A stretch of DNA of 64,000 bases from an uncultured Alistipes sp. GTDB taxonomy: Bacteria > Bacteroidota > Bacteroidia > Bacteroidales > Rikenellaceae. Each line of letters opens with the position of its first letter. Positions within the stretch are counted from its first letter, which is position 1. The notes under the pieces were generated by a model. That model had not been told where the DNA came from and searched no databases. It saw only the letters and a list, made by a program, of their open reading frames with translations. The translations under genes were made by a program, and so were the position numbers. Location of the stretch: contig CALUNE010000013.1 of NCBI GenBank assembly GCA_944321945.1, positions 1-64,000 on the forward strand, read 5' to 3'. Of the stretch, positions 16,870 through 26,049 are shown piece after piece.

Positions 16870-17910
16870 TCACTCCTCCTCCTGGTAGTAGACCTTGTAG
16901 AATTTGCCCTTCTCGTCCTGTCCCTGCTCGATCAGGTCGCGATTGCCGTGGATGTAGATGTGGAAGTTGCGGTCGAGTTTGATGACGCTCTTGTAGGCGC
17001 GGGCCTGGCGCTTGACCGCCGCATCCGAGATGTCGAATCCGTCCTCGATGCGGATGTCACGCTCCTCCTCGTAGGCCTGTTTGAAGCGGGCGAAACTCTC
17101 GGCCACCTCCGGCTGGCGGATCACCCGTTCGGAGAAATCCTCCATCGAGAAGCTCTCCTGCTCGCGGAAGTAGTTCATCGTCTCGTTGAGCAGTTCGGCC
17201 TGATCGGCCTTCGAGACGTCGAACTCCCGGGCCAGGTGCTTCGTGACGTACTTCTTGCACATGGCCATGGCGTTGTGCGTGTTGTGGTAGCTGTCCTGAC
17301 GCTCGCGCACGTGCAGGAAGTCGTCGATCCAGTAGCGGGCTTCGGTGCGGTTGGTGTTGTCGACGATCTGTAAGACGAACCCTTCGTCGCGGTCGAGATT
17401 GAAGATCACGGCACCCTTGTCGAGCCGCTTGATGTCGATCCCTTCGCGGGTCGACAGATGTACGCCGTCGTCGTCCGTGCGGGCATCGAGGTAGGTGTCG
17501 CGCGTCTCGGACTTGAAGAGCCCCACGGCCTCGGCCGTCTCGCCGCCGAAGCGGCAGCCGAGGAAGTGCACGACGTAGAATTCGCCGCCCTTGATCTGCG
17601 GCAGCGTGCCGCAGGCGTAGAGGTGGCGGGCCAGGTTCAGCGAGTTGTCGTAGAGCGTCGACGGATCGTCGAAGATCCGCCCGACGAAGGTCCACACCTC
17701 GTTGCACGTCAGGTCGCTTTCGTGGTAGAGGTTGTAGCACGATTCATCCTTGAAACCGTCCAGAAAATAGGCCGTCAGCGTCTGCATCAGCGCCTCGTCG
17801 CCGCACTGGGTTGAAAGACCGGGCGAAGCCAGCAGCGGTTCGTCCTTCGACTGGTTGCCCACCACGTGGACGGCCAGGGCTTCGATGCATGTATCGTCGG
17901 TATGGAGCAT
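16870..17910 (-). CDS. 37-kDa nucleoid-associated protein (NdpA/YejK family)
   Basis: The protein has 346 residues, the usual size. The N-terminal region IEALAVHVVGNQSKDEPLLAS begins as family members do, with the ISxxxLHxVGN-like pattern. The middle carries FYVVHFLGC and the C-terminal part GFDISDAAVKRQARAYKSVIKLDRNFHIYIHG is typical. Members bind the nucleoid in Gram-negative bacteria; function in detail is unknown. A candidate -7 element lies 22 bases upstream. The gene ends just before the 16-bp repeat block. Confidence 0.9.
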   Translation of the reverse strand: MLHTDDTCIEALAVHVVGNQSKDEPLLASPGLSTQCGDEALMQTLTAYFLDGFKDESCYNLYHESDLTCNEVWTFVGRIFDDPSTLYDNSLNLARHLYACGTLPQIKGGEFYVVHFLGCRFGGETAEAVGLFKSETRDTYLDARTDDDGVHLSTREGIDIKRLDKGAVIFNLDRDEGFVLQIVDNTNRTEARYWIDDFLHVRERQDSYHNTHNAMAMCKKYVTKHLAREFDVSKADQAELLNETMNYFREQESFSMEDFSERVIRQPEVAESFARFKQAYEEERDIRIEDGFDISDAAVKRQARAYKSVIKLDRNFHIYIHGNRDLIEQGQDEKGKFYKVYYQEEE

Positions 17911-17931
17911 TCATTCGGAATTTTGGTCGTG

Positions 17932-17939
17932 CAAAGATG
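17932..17939 (-). promoter_or_regulatory. Probable -7 element for the nucleoid-associated protein gene
   Basis: The minus strand reads CATCTTTG, one base off TAnnTTTG, close upstream of the ATG at 17910. Confidence 0.45.
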
Positions 17940-18059
17940 CGGATTTTTCGCCGTTCGGGCAAGCCCCGGTCCGAAAATATCGGTCCGGGCGGCACTGGCG
18001 GCCGATTGTACGGGTGTCGGTTTTTGCCGCCGGGGATCGGTGGTTTTTTCAAAAAATGT

Positions 18060-18067
18060 TATATTTG
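18060..18067 (+). promoter_or_regulatory. -7 promoter element of the locus 2 sigma gene
   Basis: TATATTTG is an exact match to TAnnTTTG, 41 bases before the ATG at 18108. A T-rich stretch lies upstream but no exact TTTG at the right distance. Confidence 0.65.
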
Positions 18068-18107
18068 TACAAACAAACGCATTTCCGTGGGACACATCCC
18101 TTCCAAC

Positions 18108-18680
18108 ATGAACGACGGCGTGGATTTCGGACGGCTCTATGACGAGTACCGCCCGCGTTTCATCGAGTTCGCCCGCGGATATGTCCGCGACCGCCTTGTG
18201 GCCGAGGATCTGGTGACCGACACCTTTCTCTATTTCTGGGAGAACCGCGACCGCATCGATACGTCGGGCAACGTGGTGGCCTATCTCTTCACGACGCTGC
18301 GCCACAAGTGTCTCAACCATCTCAGGGCCCGGTTGATCCGCCAGCGGGTCCAAAGCGAGATCGAGGCGCTCGAAAACCGGGTGCTACGCGAGAACATCCG
18401 GTCGCTGGAGTTGTGCGATCCCCGGCAGCTGTTCGAGGGGGAGATCGAGCGCCTCGTGCGCGAAAGCCTCGACGAGATGCCCTCCCTGACGCGGGGTGTC
18501 TTCACCGAACAGCGCTTCCGCGGCCGCTCCTACCGCGAGGTGGCCGAACAGTTCGGCATCAGTGAGCGCCGTGTGGGGTCGGAACTCGAAAAGGCCCTGG
18601 CCAAACTGCGCCATGCCCTGCACGACTACCTGCCGGCCGCCCTCGTCGCAGCCCTTCTGGAGCGCCTTTCGAGGCCCTGA
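18108..18680 (+). CDS. ECF sigma factor of glycan locus 2
   Basis: The protein has 190 residues. Region 2 contains FIEFARGYVRDRLVAEDLVTDTFLYFWENRD, and region 4 contains SYREVAEQFGISERRVGSELEKALAKLRHAL. The long linker (about 95-125) is rich in charged residues. It is similar in layout to the locus 3 sigma factor (VRDRxVAEDLVTDxFL in both) and more distant from the locus 1 sigma. The ATG at 18108 matches the conserved start DFGRLYDEYRPRF. The FecR gene begins 122 bases downstream, with a strong hairpin between them. Confidence 0.92.
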   Translation: MNDGVDFGRLYDEYRPRFIEFARGYVRDRLVAEDLVTDTFLYFWENRDRIDTSGNVVAYLFTTLRHKCLNHLRARLIRQRVQSEIEALENRVLRENIRSLELCDPRQLFEGEIERLVRESLDEMPSLTRGVFTEQRFRGRSYREVAEQFGISERRVGSELEKALAKLRHALHDYLPAALVAALLERLSRP

Positions 18681-18706
18681 CGGAAAAAATTTCAAAAAAA
18701 ATACAT

Positions 18707-18734
18707 CTTCAGCCGGGAAAACGCCCGGCTGAAG
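18707..18734. other. Perfect hairpin between sigma and anti-sigma genes of locus 2
   Basis: CTTCAGCCGGG (18707-18717) pairs with CCCGGCTGAAG (18724-18734), an 11-bp stem with a 6-nt loop. No T run follows on the plus strand, whereas on the minus strand TTTTTTTT follows after a few bases. It could attenuate read-through into fecR or stabilise the sigma mRNA. Confidence 0.6.
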
Positions 18735-18802
18735 TGCTTATATGGTGAATGACCCGCCGAAGAGCGGCCAAAGAACCCGGTGTGACAAAAACTGAAAGAG
18801 AG

Positions 18803-19750
18803 ATGGAAAAGGAGATCCTGTACCGTTTTTTCAGGGGCGAAGCCTCGGTCGACGAGGAGCGCCGGCTGATGGAGTGGCTCGATGCCGATGCGCAGAACCG
18901 TCGGACGTTCGACCGCGAACGGGCCCTGTTTACGGCCCTGCAACTCTTTGCCCCGGTTCCGGCTGCAAAACCGACCGCCAAACCGGCTGCCGGAGTGGGG
19001 CGGATCCGTCGTCTGGCCGGTTATGCCGTGCGTCTGGCCGCCGTGATCGTACTGGCGCTGGGCATCGGCTGGGGCGTTGCCTCCTATCACGAACGCAACT
19101 GGGCCGCACTGACCAACCGGATCGTGGTCCCGGCCGGTCAGCGCATCAACCTTACGCTGCAGGACGGCACCTCGGTGTGGCTCAACTCCGGGGCCGAATT
19201 CGAATACCCGGCCCTGTTTGCCGGTTCGACACGCGAGGTGCGTCTCAAGGGAACGGCCCTCTTCGACGTGACGCACGATACGGGGCATCCCTTCGTCGTG
19301 GAGACCTACGCCTGCCGGGTGGAGGTCCTCGGAACCCGTTTCAATGTCAATGCCGACGAACGGCACGGTGAATTCTCGACGGCCCTGTTCCGGGGCAGTG
19401 TCCGCGTGACGGCCCTCGACGACCGGCAGCAGGTGACGCTCCGCCCCAACGAAAAGGTCTCGCTGCAGAACGGGCGGCTTACCGTCGAGACGGCCGACGA
19501 CCCGAACGACTACCTCTGGACCCGGGGACAGATCTCGATCAGCGGCTGCACGTTCGAGGAGATTCTCGAGCGTTTCGAATGCTGCTACGGAGTGCGTTTC
19601 GACGTCCGGCTGTCGCAGATGCCCCGCATCGAGGCGATCGGCAAGATCCGGATCTCGGACGGCATCGAACATGCCCTGGGCATCCTGCAGCGAAGCTGCG
19701 ATTTCCGCTATGACTACGACTCCCAGACCAATGTGATAACGATCTATTGA
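18803..19750 (+). CDS. FecR-type anti-sigma factor of locus 2
   Basis: The protein has 315 residues. A short sigma-binding N-terminus (MEKEILYRFFRGEASVDEERRLMEWL) precedes a single membrane helix (AAVIVLALGIGWGVASY, near 75-92). The FecR domain includes GQRINLTLQDGTSVWLNSGAEFEYP and VEVLGTRFNVNA. The C-terminal DUF4974 has FEEILERFECCYGVRF and ends TNVITIY, a typical close. The ATG at 18803 has GAAAGAGAG just upstream. It should hold the locus 2 sigma factor until the STN domain of SusC signals. Confidence 0.92.
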   Translation: MEKEILYRFFRGEASVDEERRLMEWLDADAQNRRTFDRERALFTALQLFAPVPAAKPTAKPAAGVGRIRRLAGYAVRLAAVIVLALGIGWGVASYHERNWAALTNRIVVPAGQRINLTLQDGTSVWLNSGAEFEYPALFAGSTREVRLKGTALFDVTHDTGHPFVVETYACRVEVLGTRFNVNADERHGEFSTALFRGSVRVTALDDRQQVTLRPNEKVSLQNGRLTVETADDPNDYLWTRGQISISGCTFEEILERFECCYGVRFDVRLSQMPRIEAIGKIRISDGIEHALGILQRSCDFRYDYDSQTNVITIY

Positions 19751-19848
19751 TAAAAAACCGATTTTCAGAACCTTAAAACCGACACTGCCTATGAATTCGT
19801 GATCCGTACTCTCCAGACCGTTACCTGCGTTCCGTACGGACCTCCAGC

Positions 19849-19940
19849 AAAAAGGCCCGGAGCTGCGCCAACAACTCCGAGCCGCAGGATAACGGTCGCT
19901 CCCTCGCATCGGGACAACCTTGAATTATTATCCTTAAACC
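19849..19940 (-). ncRNA. Predicted antisense small RNA at susC of locus 2 (DonS type)
   Basis: A minus-strand promoter at 19947-19978 would start RNA near 19940. A minus-strand intrinsic terminator lies at 19849-19883: GGCTCGGAG pairs with CTCCGGGCC (one G-U pair, 12-nt loop), followed by TTTTT. The RNA would be about 92 nt, complementary to the susC leader, and its 5' end covers the CCTTAA motif 16 bases before the susC ATG. No ORF is needed to explain it. The layout matches cis-antisense RNAs such as DonS that repress N-glycan loci in Bacteroides fragilis. The transcript is predicted only. Confidence 0.7.
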
Positions 19941-19946
19941 AACCTG

Positions 19947-19978
19947 CAAAGATATGAAGAAAAAAGTGTCAGGCCAAA
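19947..19978 (-). promoter_or_regulatory. Antisense promoter TTTG-N20-TATCTTTG over the susC start of locus 2
   Basis: On the minus strand TTTG (19978-19975) and TATCTTTG (19954-19947) are separated by 20 bases, a full consensus promoter. The -7 element shares its first base with the susC start codon and the -33 element lies inside the signal-peptide codons. Confidence 0.8.
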
Positions 19979-22900
19979 TGAAAAGCCTGATAACCTTCCT
20001 GTTCGCGGCGGTATTGTGCCTGTCGGCACGTCCGGCTGCGGCTCAAACGGCCCGTGTCACCATCGACATGCGGCAAGTCAAAATGGAACGGGTCATGGCC
20101 GAAATCGAAAAACAGACCCAGTACCTGTTCATCTACGACAAAAGTCTCGACATCGATCATACGGTCAGCGTCGTGGCCGACAATCTCCCGGTGAGCGACG
20201 CCCTCACGCAGATGGTCCGCGGAACGGGCCTCGCCTACGAAATCAACGGTTCGAACATCATCCTCACCGCTGCGGCACACGGAGCAGCAGCCGGCACGGC
20301 CGCCGCAACGACCCCGGGCGAAGTCTCCGGTACGGTCCTCGATGCCCACGGCCTGCCGGTGATCGGCGCGTCGGTCATCCTCAAGGGGACGACCATCGGC
20401 GTCAGCACGGATATCGACGGACGCTTCACGCTGCGCATCCCCGAGGGTACGCAGCATCCGGCCCTGCTCTTCGACTACCTGGGCTATGAGTCGCAGGAGG
20501 TGGCGGTCGACGGACGTACGCAGTTCGACATCACGCTCCAGGAGTCGGCCGTGGCCGTCGAGAACGTCGTCGTGACGGCCCTCGGTATCAAACGCCAGGA
20601 GAAGGCCCTTTCGTACAACGTCCAGGAGGTCAAGGCCGAAGAGATCATGACGGTCAAGGACGCCAACTTCATGAACTCGCTCAACGGAAAGGTCGCCGGC
20701 GTACAGATCAACTCCTCGGCAGCCGGTGTGGGCGGCGCCGTGCGCGTGGTGATGCGCGGCGCGAAGTCCATCTACAAGGACAACAACGCCCTCTACGTGA
20801 TCGACGGTGTGCCGATGACCAACGTCTCGTTCGGCTCCTCGGACGACGGCCTGCAGGGCAACTACCTCGGATCGGACGGCGTGGCCGACATCAACCCCGA
20901 CGACATCGAGTCGATCTCGGTGCTGACGGGCCCCTCGGCCGCCGCCCTCTACGGTTCGGATGCCGCCAACGGCGTCGTTCTGATCAATACGAAGAAGGGC
21001 GAGGCCGGCAAGACGTCGGTCAGCGTCTCGAACAGCACGACCTTCTCGATGCCGTTCATCATGCCGCGCTTCCAGAACACCTACGGCAACGAGGTCGGCT
21101 CCTATCAGAGCTGGGGCGCCCGGACCTCGCGCCGCTTCGATCCGTCGTGCTTCTTCAATACGGGTTCGAACGTCAACAACTCGGTCTCGTTCTCGACCGG
21201 CACGAAGCGCCATCAGACCTACTTCTCGGCCGCCACGACCAATGCCCGGAACATCCTGCCCAACAGCGGCTACAACCGCTACAACTTCACGTTCCGCGAC
21301 GTCAGCTCGTTCCTCAACGACAAGATGACGCTTGACCTGAGCGCCAGCTACATCCTCCAGAGCAACAAGAACATGATCGCCTCGGGCCAGTATTTCAACC
21401 CGCTGCCGGCCCTCTACCTCTTCCCGCGCGGCGAGGATTTCGACAACGTGCGCATGTACCAGATCTGGGACGAGTCGCGCAACCTCTATACGCAGAACTG
21501 GACCTACGGCTCGGGCGACATGTCGTTCCAGAACCCCTACTGGATCATGCACAAGATGATCAACGAGTCGAAGAAGCGCCGCTACATGCTCTCGGCCAGC
21601 CTGAAGTACGACGTGACGAAGTGGCTCAACCTGACGGGCCGCGTGAAGGTCGACAACTCGGACATGGACATCACCAACAAACGCTATGCCGGTACGGATA
21701 CCAACTTCGCCGGCGAGAAGGGCCTCTACAACATCACCAAGCGCAACGACCGTCAGATCTATGCCGACGCCATCGCCAACATCGACCACTACTTCTCGGA
21801 CGACTGGCACCTGACGGCCAACATCGGTGCCTCGATCAAGGACGTGCAGATGGATCTGATGGGGTGGGGCGGTGACCTGCGCAAGATCCCCAACTTCTTC
21901 TCGATCACCAACATCTCGACCACCTCGTACCGCGAACGCGAGGACGGTTCGCGGGTTCAGTCGCAGAGCGTCTTCGCCAACGTTGAGGTGGGCTGGAAGA
22001 ACATGCTCTACCTGACCGTCACGGGCCGCAACGACTGGGAATCGGCCCTGGCCTTCTCGAAGTACAGCTCGTTCTTCTATCCGTCGGTGGGTCTGTCGGG
22101 CGTGATCTCCGAGATGGTCGATCTTCCCGACTGGTTCTCGTTCCTGAAGCTGCGCGCCTCCTATTCGGCCGTCGGCTCCTCCTATGCGGCCTATCTGACC
22201 AGCCCTTACTACGAGTACCGTGCCCAGAACCACGAGTGGGACTCGAACCACCGCTTCCCGAACGACAACCTCAAACCCGAAAAGACCAAATCGTGGGAGG
22301 TCGGTCTGAATGCCCGCTTCTTCGGCGGCAAGCTGAACCTCGACGCCACGTGGTACCGTTCGGACACCTACAACCAGACCTTCGAGTCGACCCCCTCGTC
22401 GACGTCGGGTTATTCGTCCGTGCTGGTGCAGGCCGGCCAGGTCCGCAATTCGGGTCTGGAGCTGCTGCTCGGTTACCACAACACCTGGAAGGAGTTCTCC
22501 TGGGACACGAGCCTCACCTACACGACCAATCGCAACCGGATCATCCGTCTGGCCGACGGCGTGATCAGCCCCGTCGACGGTCAGCCGATCGAGATGCCCT
22601 ATCTGGAGAAGGCCACCCTCGGCAATACGGGTTCGCCGCAGGTGATCCTCTACGAGGGCGGCACGATGGGTGACCTCTACATCAACCGCGAACTGCGCAC
22701 CGATGGCAACGGAAACATCTACGTCGATCCGTCGACCAACCAGGTCGAGCTGACGACGACCGAGCGCCGCAAGGTGGCCTCGCTGCTGCCGAAGGGCAAT
22801 CTGGGCTGGAACAACAGCTTCTCGTACAAGGGCGTGACGCTGACGGCCATGATCGCGGCCCGTCTGGGCGGATCGGTCGTCTCGAACACCGAGGCGATCC

Positions 22901-23283
22901 TCGACTACTACGGTGTGTCGGAGCGTTCGGCCGCGGCACGCGAGGCCGGCGGCGTGCGGATCAACAACGGCCTGGTCGACGCCAAGAACTACTATCAGAC
23001 GATCGGTGCCGGTACGGGCGCCGGAGCCTACTACATCTATTCGGCCACGAACGTCCGTCTGCAGGAGCTGTCGGTGGGCTACTCGCTGCCGCGCAAGTGG
23101 TTCCGCAACAAGATGTCGATGACCGTCTCGCTCGTGGGCCGCAACCTGTGGATGATCTACAACAAGGCGCCGTTCGATCCCGAACTGACGACCTCGACCT
23201 CCGACAACTTCCTCCAGGGTGTGGACTACTTCATGCTGCCCAGCCTGCGGAACCTCGGTTTCTCCGTGAAATTCCAATTCTAA
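19954..23283 (+). CDS. SusC/RagA-type TonB-dependent transporter, locus 2
   Basis: The protein has 1109 residues. It has a signal peptide (to about 30, ARPAAAQ), an STN domain (RVTIDMRQVKMERVMAEIEKQ onward, to about 105), and a regulatory-like sandwich (EVSGTVLDAHGLPVIGASV). The plug start VVVTALGI lies at 205-212, and the barrel ends VKFQF. The STN domain fits the upstream sigma/FecR pair. SusD follows after 16 bases. The start codon overlaps the -7 element of a predicted antisense RNA promoter, so initiation and repression share the same DNA. Confidence 0.96.
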   Translation: MKKKVSGQMKSLITFLFAAVLCLSARPAAAQTARVTIDMRQVKMERVMAEIEKQTQYLFIYDKSLDIDHTVSVVADNLPVSDALTQMVRGTGLAYEINGSNIILTAAAHGAAAGTAAATTPGEVSGTVLDAHGLPVIGASVILKGTTIGVSTDIDGRFTLRIPEGTQHPALLFDYLGYESQEVAVDGRTQFDITLQESAVAVENVVVTALGIKRQEKALSYNVQEVKAEEIMTVKDANFMNSLNGKVAGVQINSSAAGVGGAVRVVMRGAKSIYKDNNALYVIDGVPMTNVSFGSSDDGLQGNYLGSDGVADINPDDIESISVLTGPSAAALYGSDAANGVVLINTKKGEAGKTSVSVSNSTTFSMPFIMPRFQNTYGNEVGSYQSWGARTSRRFDPSCFFNTGSNVNNSVSFSTGTKRHQTYFSAATTNARNILPNSGYNRYNFTFRDVSSFLNDKMTLDLSASYILQSNKNMIASGQYFNPLPALYLFPRGEDFDNVRMYQIWDESRNLYTQNWTYGSGDMSFQNPYWIMHKMINESKKRRYMLSASLKYDVTKWLNLTGRVKVDNSDMDITNKRYAGTDTNFAGEKGLYNITKRNDRQIYADAIANIDHYFSDDWHLTANIGASIKDVQMDLMGWGGDLRKIPNFFSITNISTTSYREREDGSRVQSQSVFANVEVGWKNMLYLTVTGRNDWESALAFSKYSSFFYPSVGLSGVISEMVDLPDWFSFLKLRASYSAVGSSYAAYLTSPYYEYRAQNHEWDSNHRFPNDNLKPEKTKSWEVGLNARFFGGKLNLDATWYRSDTYNQTFESTPSSTSGYSSVLVQAGQVRNSGLELLLGYHNTWKEFSWDTSLTYTTNRNRIIRLADGVISPVDGQPIEMPYLEKATLGNTGSPQVILYEGGTMGDLYINRELRTDGNGNIYVDPSTNQVELTTTERRKVASLLPKGNLGWNNSFSYKGVTLTAMIAARLGGSVVSNTEAILDYYGVSERSAAAREAGGVRINNGLVDAKNYYQTIGAGTGAGAYYIYSATNVRLQELSVGYSLPRKWFRNKMSMTVSLVGRNLWMIYNKAPFDPELTTSTSDNFLQGVDYFMLPSLRNLGFSVKFQF

Positions 23284-23299
23284 AATCAGCCGACCAATC

Positions 23300-24883
23300 A
23301 TGAAACAGCATACTATCAAACGTTTGTTCGGGCGCGGAGTGCTTTGCGCGGCTTTGCTCGCCGCTGCGGCCTGCACCGGAAACTTCGAAGAGTACAACAC
23401 CAAACCCTACCGCCCGACGGACGAGGATCTCGTCGGTGACAACGTGGGTATCGGCATCCTCTTCCCGTCGATGATGGAGTGGATGACCCACTACCAGGTC
23501 AACGCCTCGCAGTATCAGGACGTGCTGCTCGGCGACGAGCTGGGCGGATACTGCTCGGCCGTGAAGCCCTACCAGGGGCAGAACATCTCGACCTACAACC
23601 CCTCGGACGACTTCAACGACCCGTTGTTCGAGAACTGCTTCTCGAACTTCTACGGCAACTACTTCCAGGTGCTGTCGAGCACCGGTGGCGAAGGGGCCGT
23701 CTACCAGCTGGCGCAGATCATCCGCGTGGCCTCGATGCTCCGCGTAACCGACGCCTACGGTCCGATCCCCTACAAGCAGATGCAGAACGGAACCTTCTCG
23801 GTGCCCTACGACAGCCAGCGCGACGTCTATCTGACGATGATCGACGACCTGGATGCCGCCATGGCCGAACTCTACACCTTCGTCTCGTCCGGCAACACGA
23901 CGCTGCTCGCCGATTTCGACATCAGCAACTATGCCGGTGACGTGCGCTCGTGGATCCGCTTCGCCAATACGCTCAAGTTGCGCATGGCCATCCGCATGAG
24001 CGGCGTGGAGAGCTCGGCACAGGCGATTGCCGAAGAGGCCGTGGCCGCCCGCGACACCTACGGACTGATCGAATCGACGGCCCAGTCGCTCTATTTCGTC
24101 TCGACGTCGCGCCGCAACCCCTTCTACACCCAGGCCACCAGCTCCTCGTGGCAGGATCTGCGCTCGAACGCCAACATCACGATGTACATGAACGCCTATG
24201 CCGATCCGCGGTGCAGCGCCTACTTCTCGGTGTCGGGATATGCCGACCAGCCCTATGCCGGAGCCCGCTCGGGCATTCAGGATGTCGCCGTGACCGACTA
24301 CACGCTCTTCTCCTATCCGCTCTACGGCGAGACGGATCCCGTGCCGGTGATGTACGCCGCCGAGAGCTGGTTCCTGCGGGCCGAAGGCGCCCTGCTGGGT
24401 TGGGCCATGGGCGATACGGCCGAAAATCTCTACAACAAGGGAATCGAAACATCGTTCCAGGAGGCCGGCTGCTCCTCGTCGTTCAACACCTACATGCAGA
24501 CCGGTGCCGTCACGCTCTCCTACACCGATCCGCTCGGACGTCACAACTCGGCCAACTTCGGCGAGGCCCCCTCGGTGACCTGGGCCAACGACGGACAGGA
24601 GCTCGAGCGCATCATCATCCAGAAGTGGATCGCCAACCACATGATCGGACACGAGGCCTGGGCCGATTTCCGCCGGACGGGCTTCCCGAAGATGCTCATG
24701 GCGGTCAACAACCTCAGCGCCGGCAACATGTGGGGTACGGTCGACAGCGACCGCGGCATGCGGCGCCTGCACTACCCGCAGTCGGAATACGACAACAACG
24801 GCGACAACCTGCGCGGCGGCGTTCAGCTGCTGGGCGGCCCCGACGAGTATGGCACCGATGTATGGTGGGCTAAGAAAAACTGA
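23300..24883 (+). CDS. SusD-like surface lipoprotein (SusD-like_2), locus 2
   Basis: The protein has 527 residues with an acylated Cys at 25 (AAAC) and the subgroup N-terminus TGNFEEYNTKPYRPTDED. Conserved blocks include LRVTDAYGPIPYKQM, WIRFANTLKLRMAIRMSGVES and ERIIIQKWIANHMIGHEAWADFRRTGFPK. It partners the preceding SusC as the ligand-capturing lid. The GH18 gene follows 20 bases downstream, consistent with one operon. Confidence 0.95.
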   Translation: MKQHTIKRLFGRGVLCAALLAAAACTGNFEEYNTKPYRPTDEDLVGDNVGIGILFPSMMEWMTHYQVNASQYQDVLLGDELGGYCSAVKPYQGQNISTYNPSDDFNDPLFENCFSNFYGNYFQVLSSTGGEGAVYQLAQIIRVASMLRVTDAYGPIPYKQMQNGTFSVPYDSQRDVYLTMIDDLDAAMAELYTFVSSGNTTLLADFDISNYAGDVRSWIRFANTLKLRMAIRMSGVESSAQAIAEEAVAARDTYGLIESTAQSLYFVSTSRRNPFYTQATSSSWQDLRSNANITMYMNAYADPRCSAYFSVSGYADQPYAGARSGIQDVAVTDYTLFSYPLYGETDPVPVMYAAESWFLRAEGALLGWAMGDTAENLYNKGIETSFQEAGCSSSFNTYMQTGAVTLSYTDPLGRHNSANFGEAPSVTWANDGQELERIIIQKWIANHMIGHEAWADFRRTGFPKMLMAVNNLSAGNMWGTVDSDRGMRRLHYPQSEYDNNGDNLRGGVQLLGGPDEYGTDVWWAKKN

Positions 24884-24903
24884 CCTTCAAACACTGAAAA
24901 ACC

Positions 24904-26013
24904 ATGAAAATGAATCGTAAAAAGATATTTTCGGCCCTGACGGCCGTGGCGGTGGCGCTCTTCTGCGGCTGCAGCGAGTGGACGGAACCCGAACCCCGCG
25001 ATCTGACCCAGCCCTTCCCGGACTCCTATTATGCCGATCTGAAGGCCTACAAGGCTTCGGACCACTCGCTGGCCTTCGGCTGGTTTGACGGCTGGAATCC
25101 CGTATCGGCCTCGACGGCCATGAGTCTGATGGGCATCCCCGACAGCGTGGATCTGGTGGCCATCTGGTCGCCCTTCATGCCGAGCGAGGAGCAGAAGGCC
25201 GACATGCGGGCCGTGCGCGAAAAGAAGGGCACGAAGGTGGTGGTGACGACGCTGCTGACCGATATCGGCCTGAACGTGACTCCCGAGGAGGTGACGGCCG
25301 ACGCCGCGGACAATAACGAGATCATTCGTCTGCGCCGCCTCTACTGGGGTTGGACCGACGATGCCTCGGCCGAGGAGATCGAAACGGCCATCCGCAAGTA
25401 TGCCAATGCCGTGGTCGACGCCGTGCTGGCCAACGACTACGACGGCCTGGACATCGACTTCGAGCCCAGCTATGCCGGCCACTTCGGCAACATCGTCAAC
25501 AACTACGACCGAATCCCGGAGCAGGGCGAGATCTATGCCGGCACGACCCCCGATCAGCGTGTGAACTGGTTCGTCGAGGAGTGCAGCCGGCGTCTGGGCC
25601 CCAAGTCGGGCAGCGGCAAGCTGCTGATCGTCGACGGTGAGGTCCATTCGATGCCCGTCGAGACGATCGACTGCTTCGATTACTTCATCCTGCAGACCTA
25701 CACGCTCTTCAGCCAGACGAATCTCGACGACCGTCTGAGCCGTGTGGTGTCGGCCTTCGACGAAATGCTCGATGCCGAGACCATCACCCGGCGGCTGATC
25801 GTGACCGAGAACTTCGAATCGGCCTCCATCTCGGCGGCCGGCGGCATCACCTGGACGCTCAGCGACGGCACGAAGGTCAATTCGCTGCAGGGAATGGCCC
25901 TCTGGGAGCCCTATACGGGGGTTCGCAAGGGTGGCGTCGGCGCCTACAAGATGCAGAACGACTTCAAGAACGAGACTGCTACCACTACTATCGCCAGGCC
26001 ATCGCGACGATGA
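24904..26013 (+). CDS. GH18 endoglycosidase lipoprotein, 3' end frameshifted
   Basis: As read, 369 residues with an acylated Cys at 23 (FCGC). The GH18 barrel has the intact motif DGLDIDFE at 180-187 with E187 as acid/base, and the start AFGWFDGWNPVSA is shared with the locus 1 enzyme. The C-terminus breaks down after KMQNDFKNE. In the -1 frame, codons from 25977 encode CYHYYRQAIATMNPAQTNR and stop at 26036, which aligns with MPYKYIRQAIQIANPAP at the same place in the locus 1 enzyme. A one-base deletion or sequencing error near 25970-25980 is therefore likely. Unlike the locus 1 enzyme it has no DUF1735 or CBM32 part. Confidence 0.88.
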   Translation: MKMNRKKIFSALTAVAVALFCGCSEWTEPEPRDLTQPFPDSYYADLKAYKASDHSLAFGWFDGWNPVSASTAMSLMGIPDSVDLVAIWSPFMPSEEQKADMRAVREKKGTKVVVTTLLTDIGLNVTPEEVTADAADNNEIIRLRRLYWGWTDDASAEEIETAIRKYANAVVDAVLANDYDGLDIDFEPSYAGHFGNIVNNYDRIPEQGEIYAGTTPDQRVNWFVEECSRRLGPKSGSGKLLIVDGEVHSMPVETIDCFDYFILQTYTLFSQTNLDDRLSRVVSAFDEMLDAETITRRLIVTENFESASISAAGGITWTLSDGTKVNSLQGMALWEPYTGVRKGGVGAYKMQNDFKNETATTTIARPSRR

Positions 26014-26049
26014 ATCCGGCACAAACCAACCGATAAAAAACGACTATCT

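Noticed and set aside
25960-26036. Programmed -1 frameshift in the GH18 gene
   Set aside because: No slippery heptamer or downstream pseudoknot is visible; a plain one-base deletion or sequencing error is simpler.
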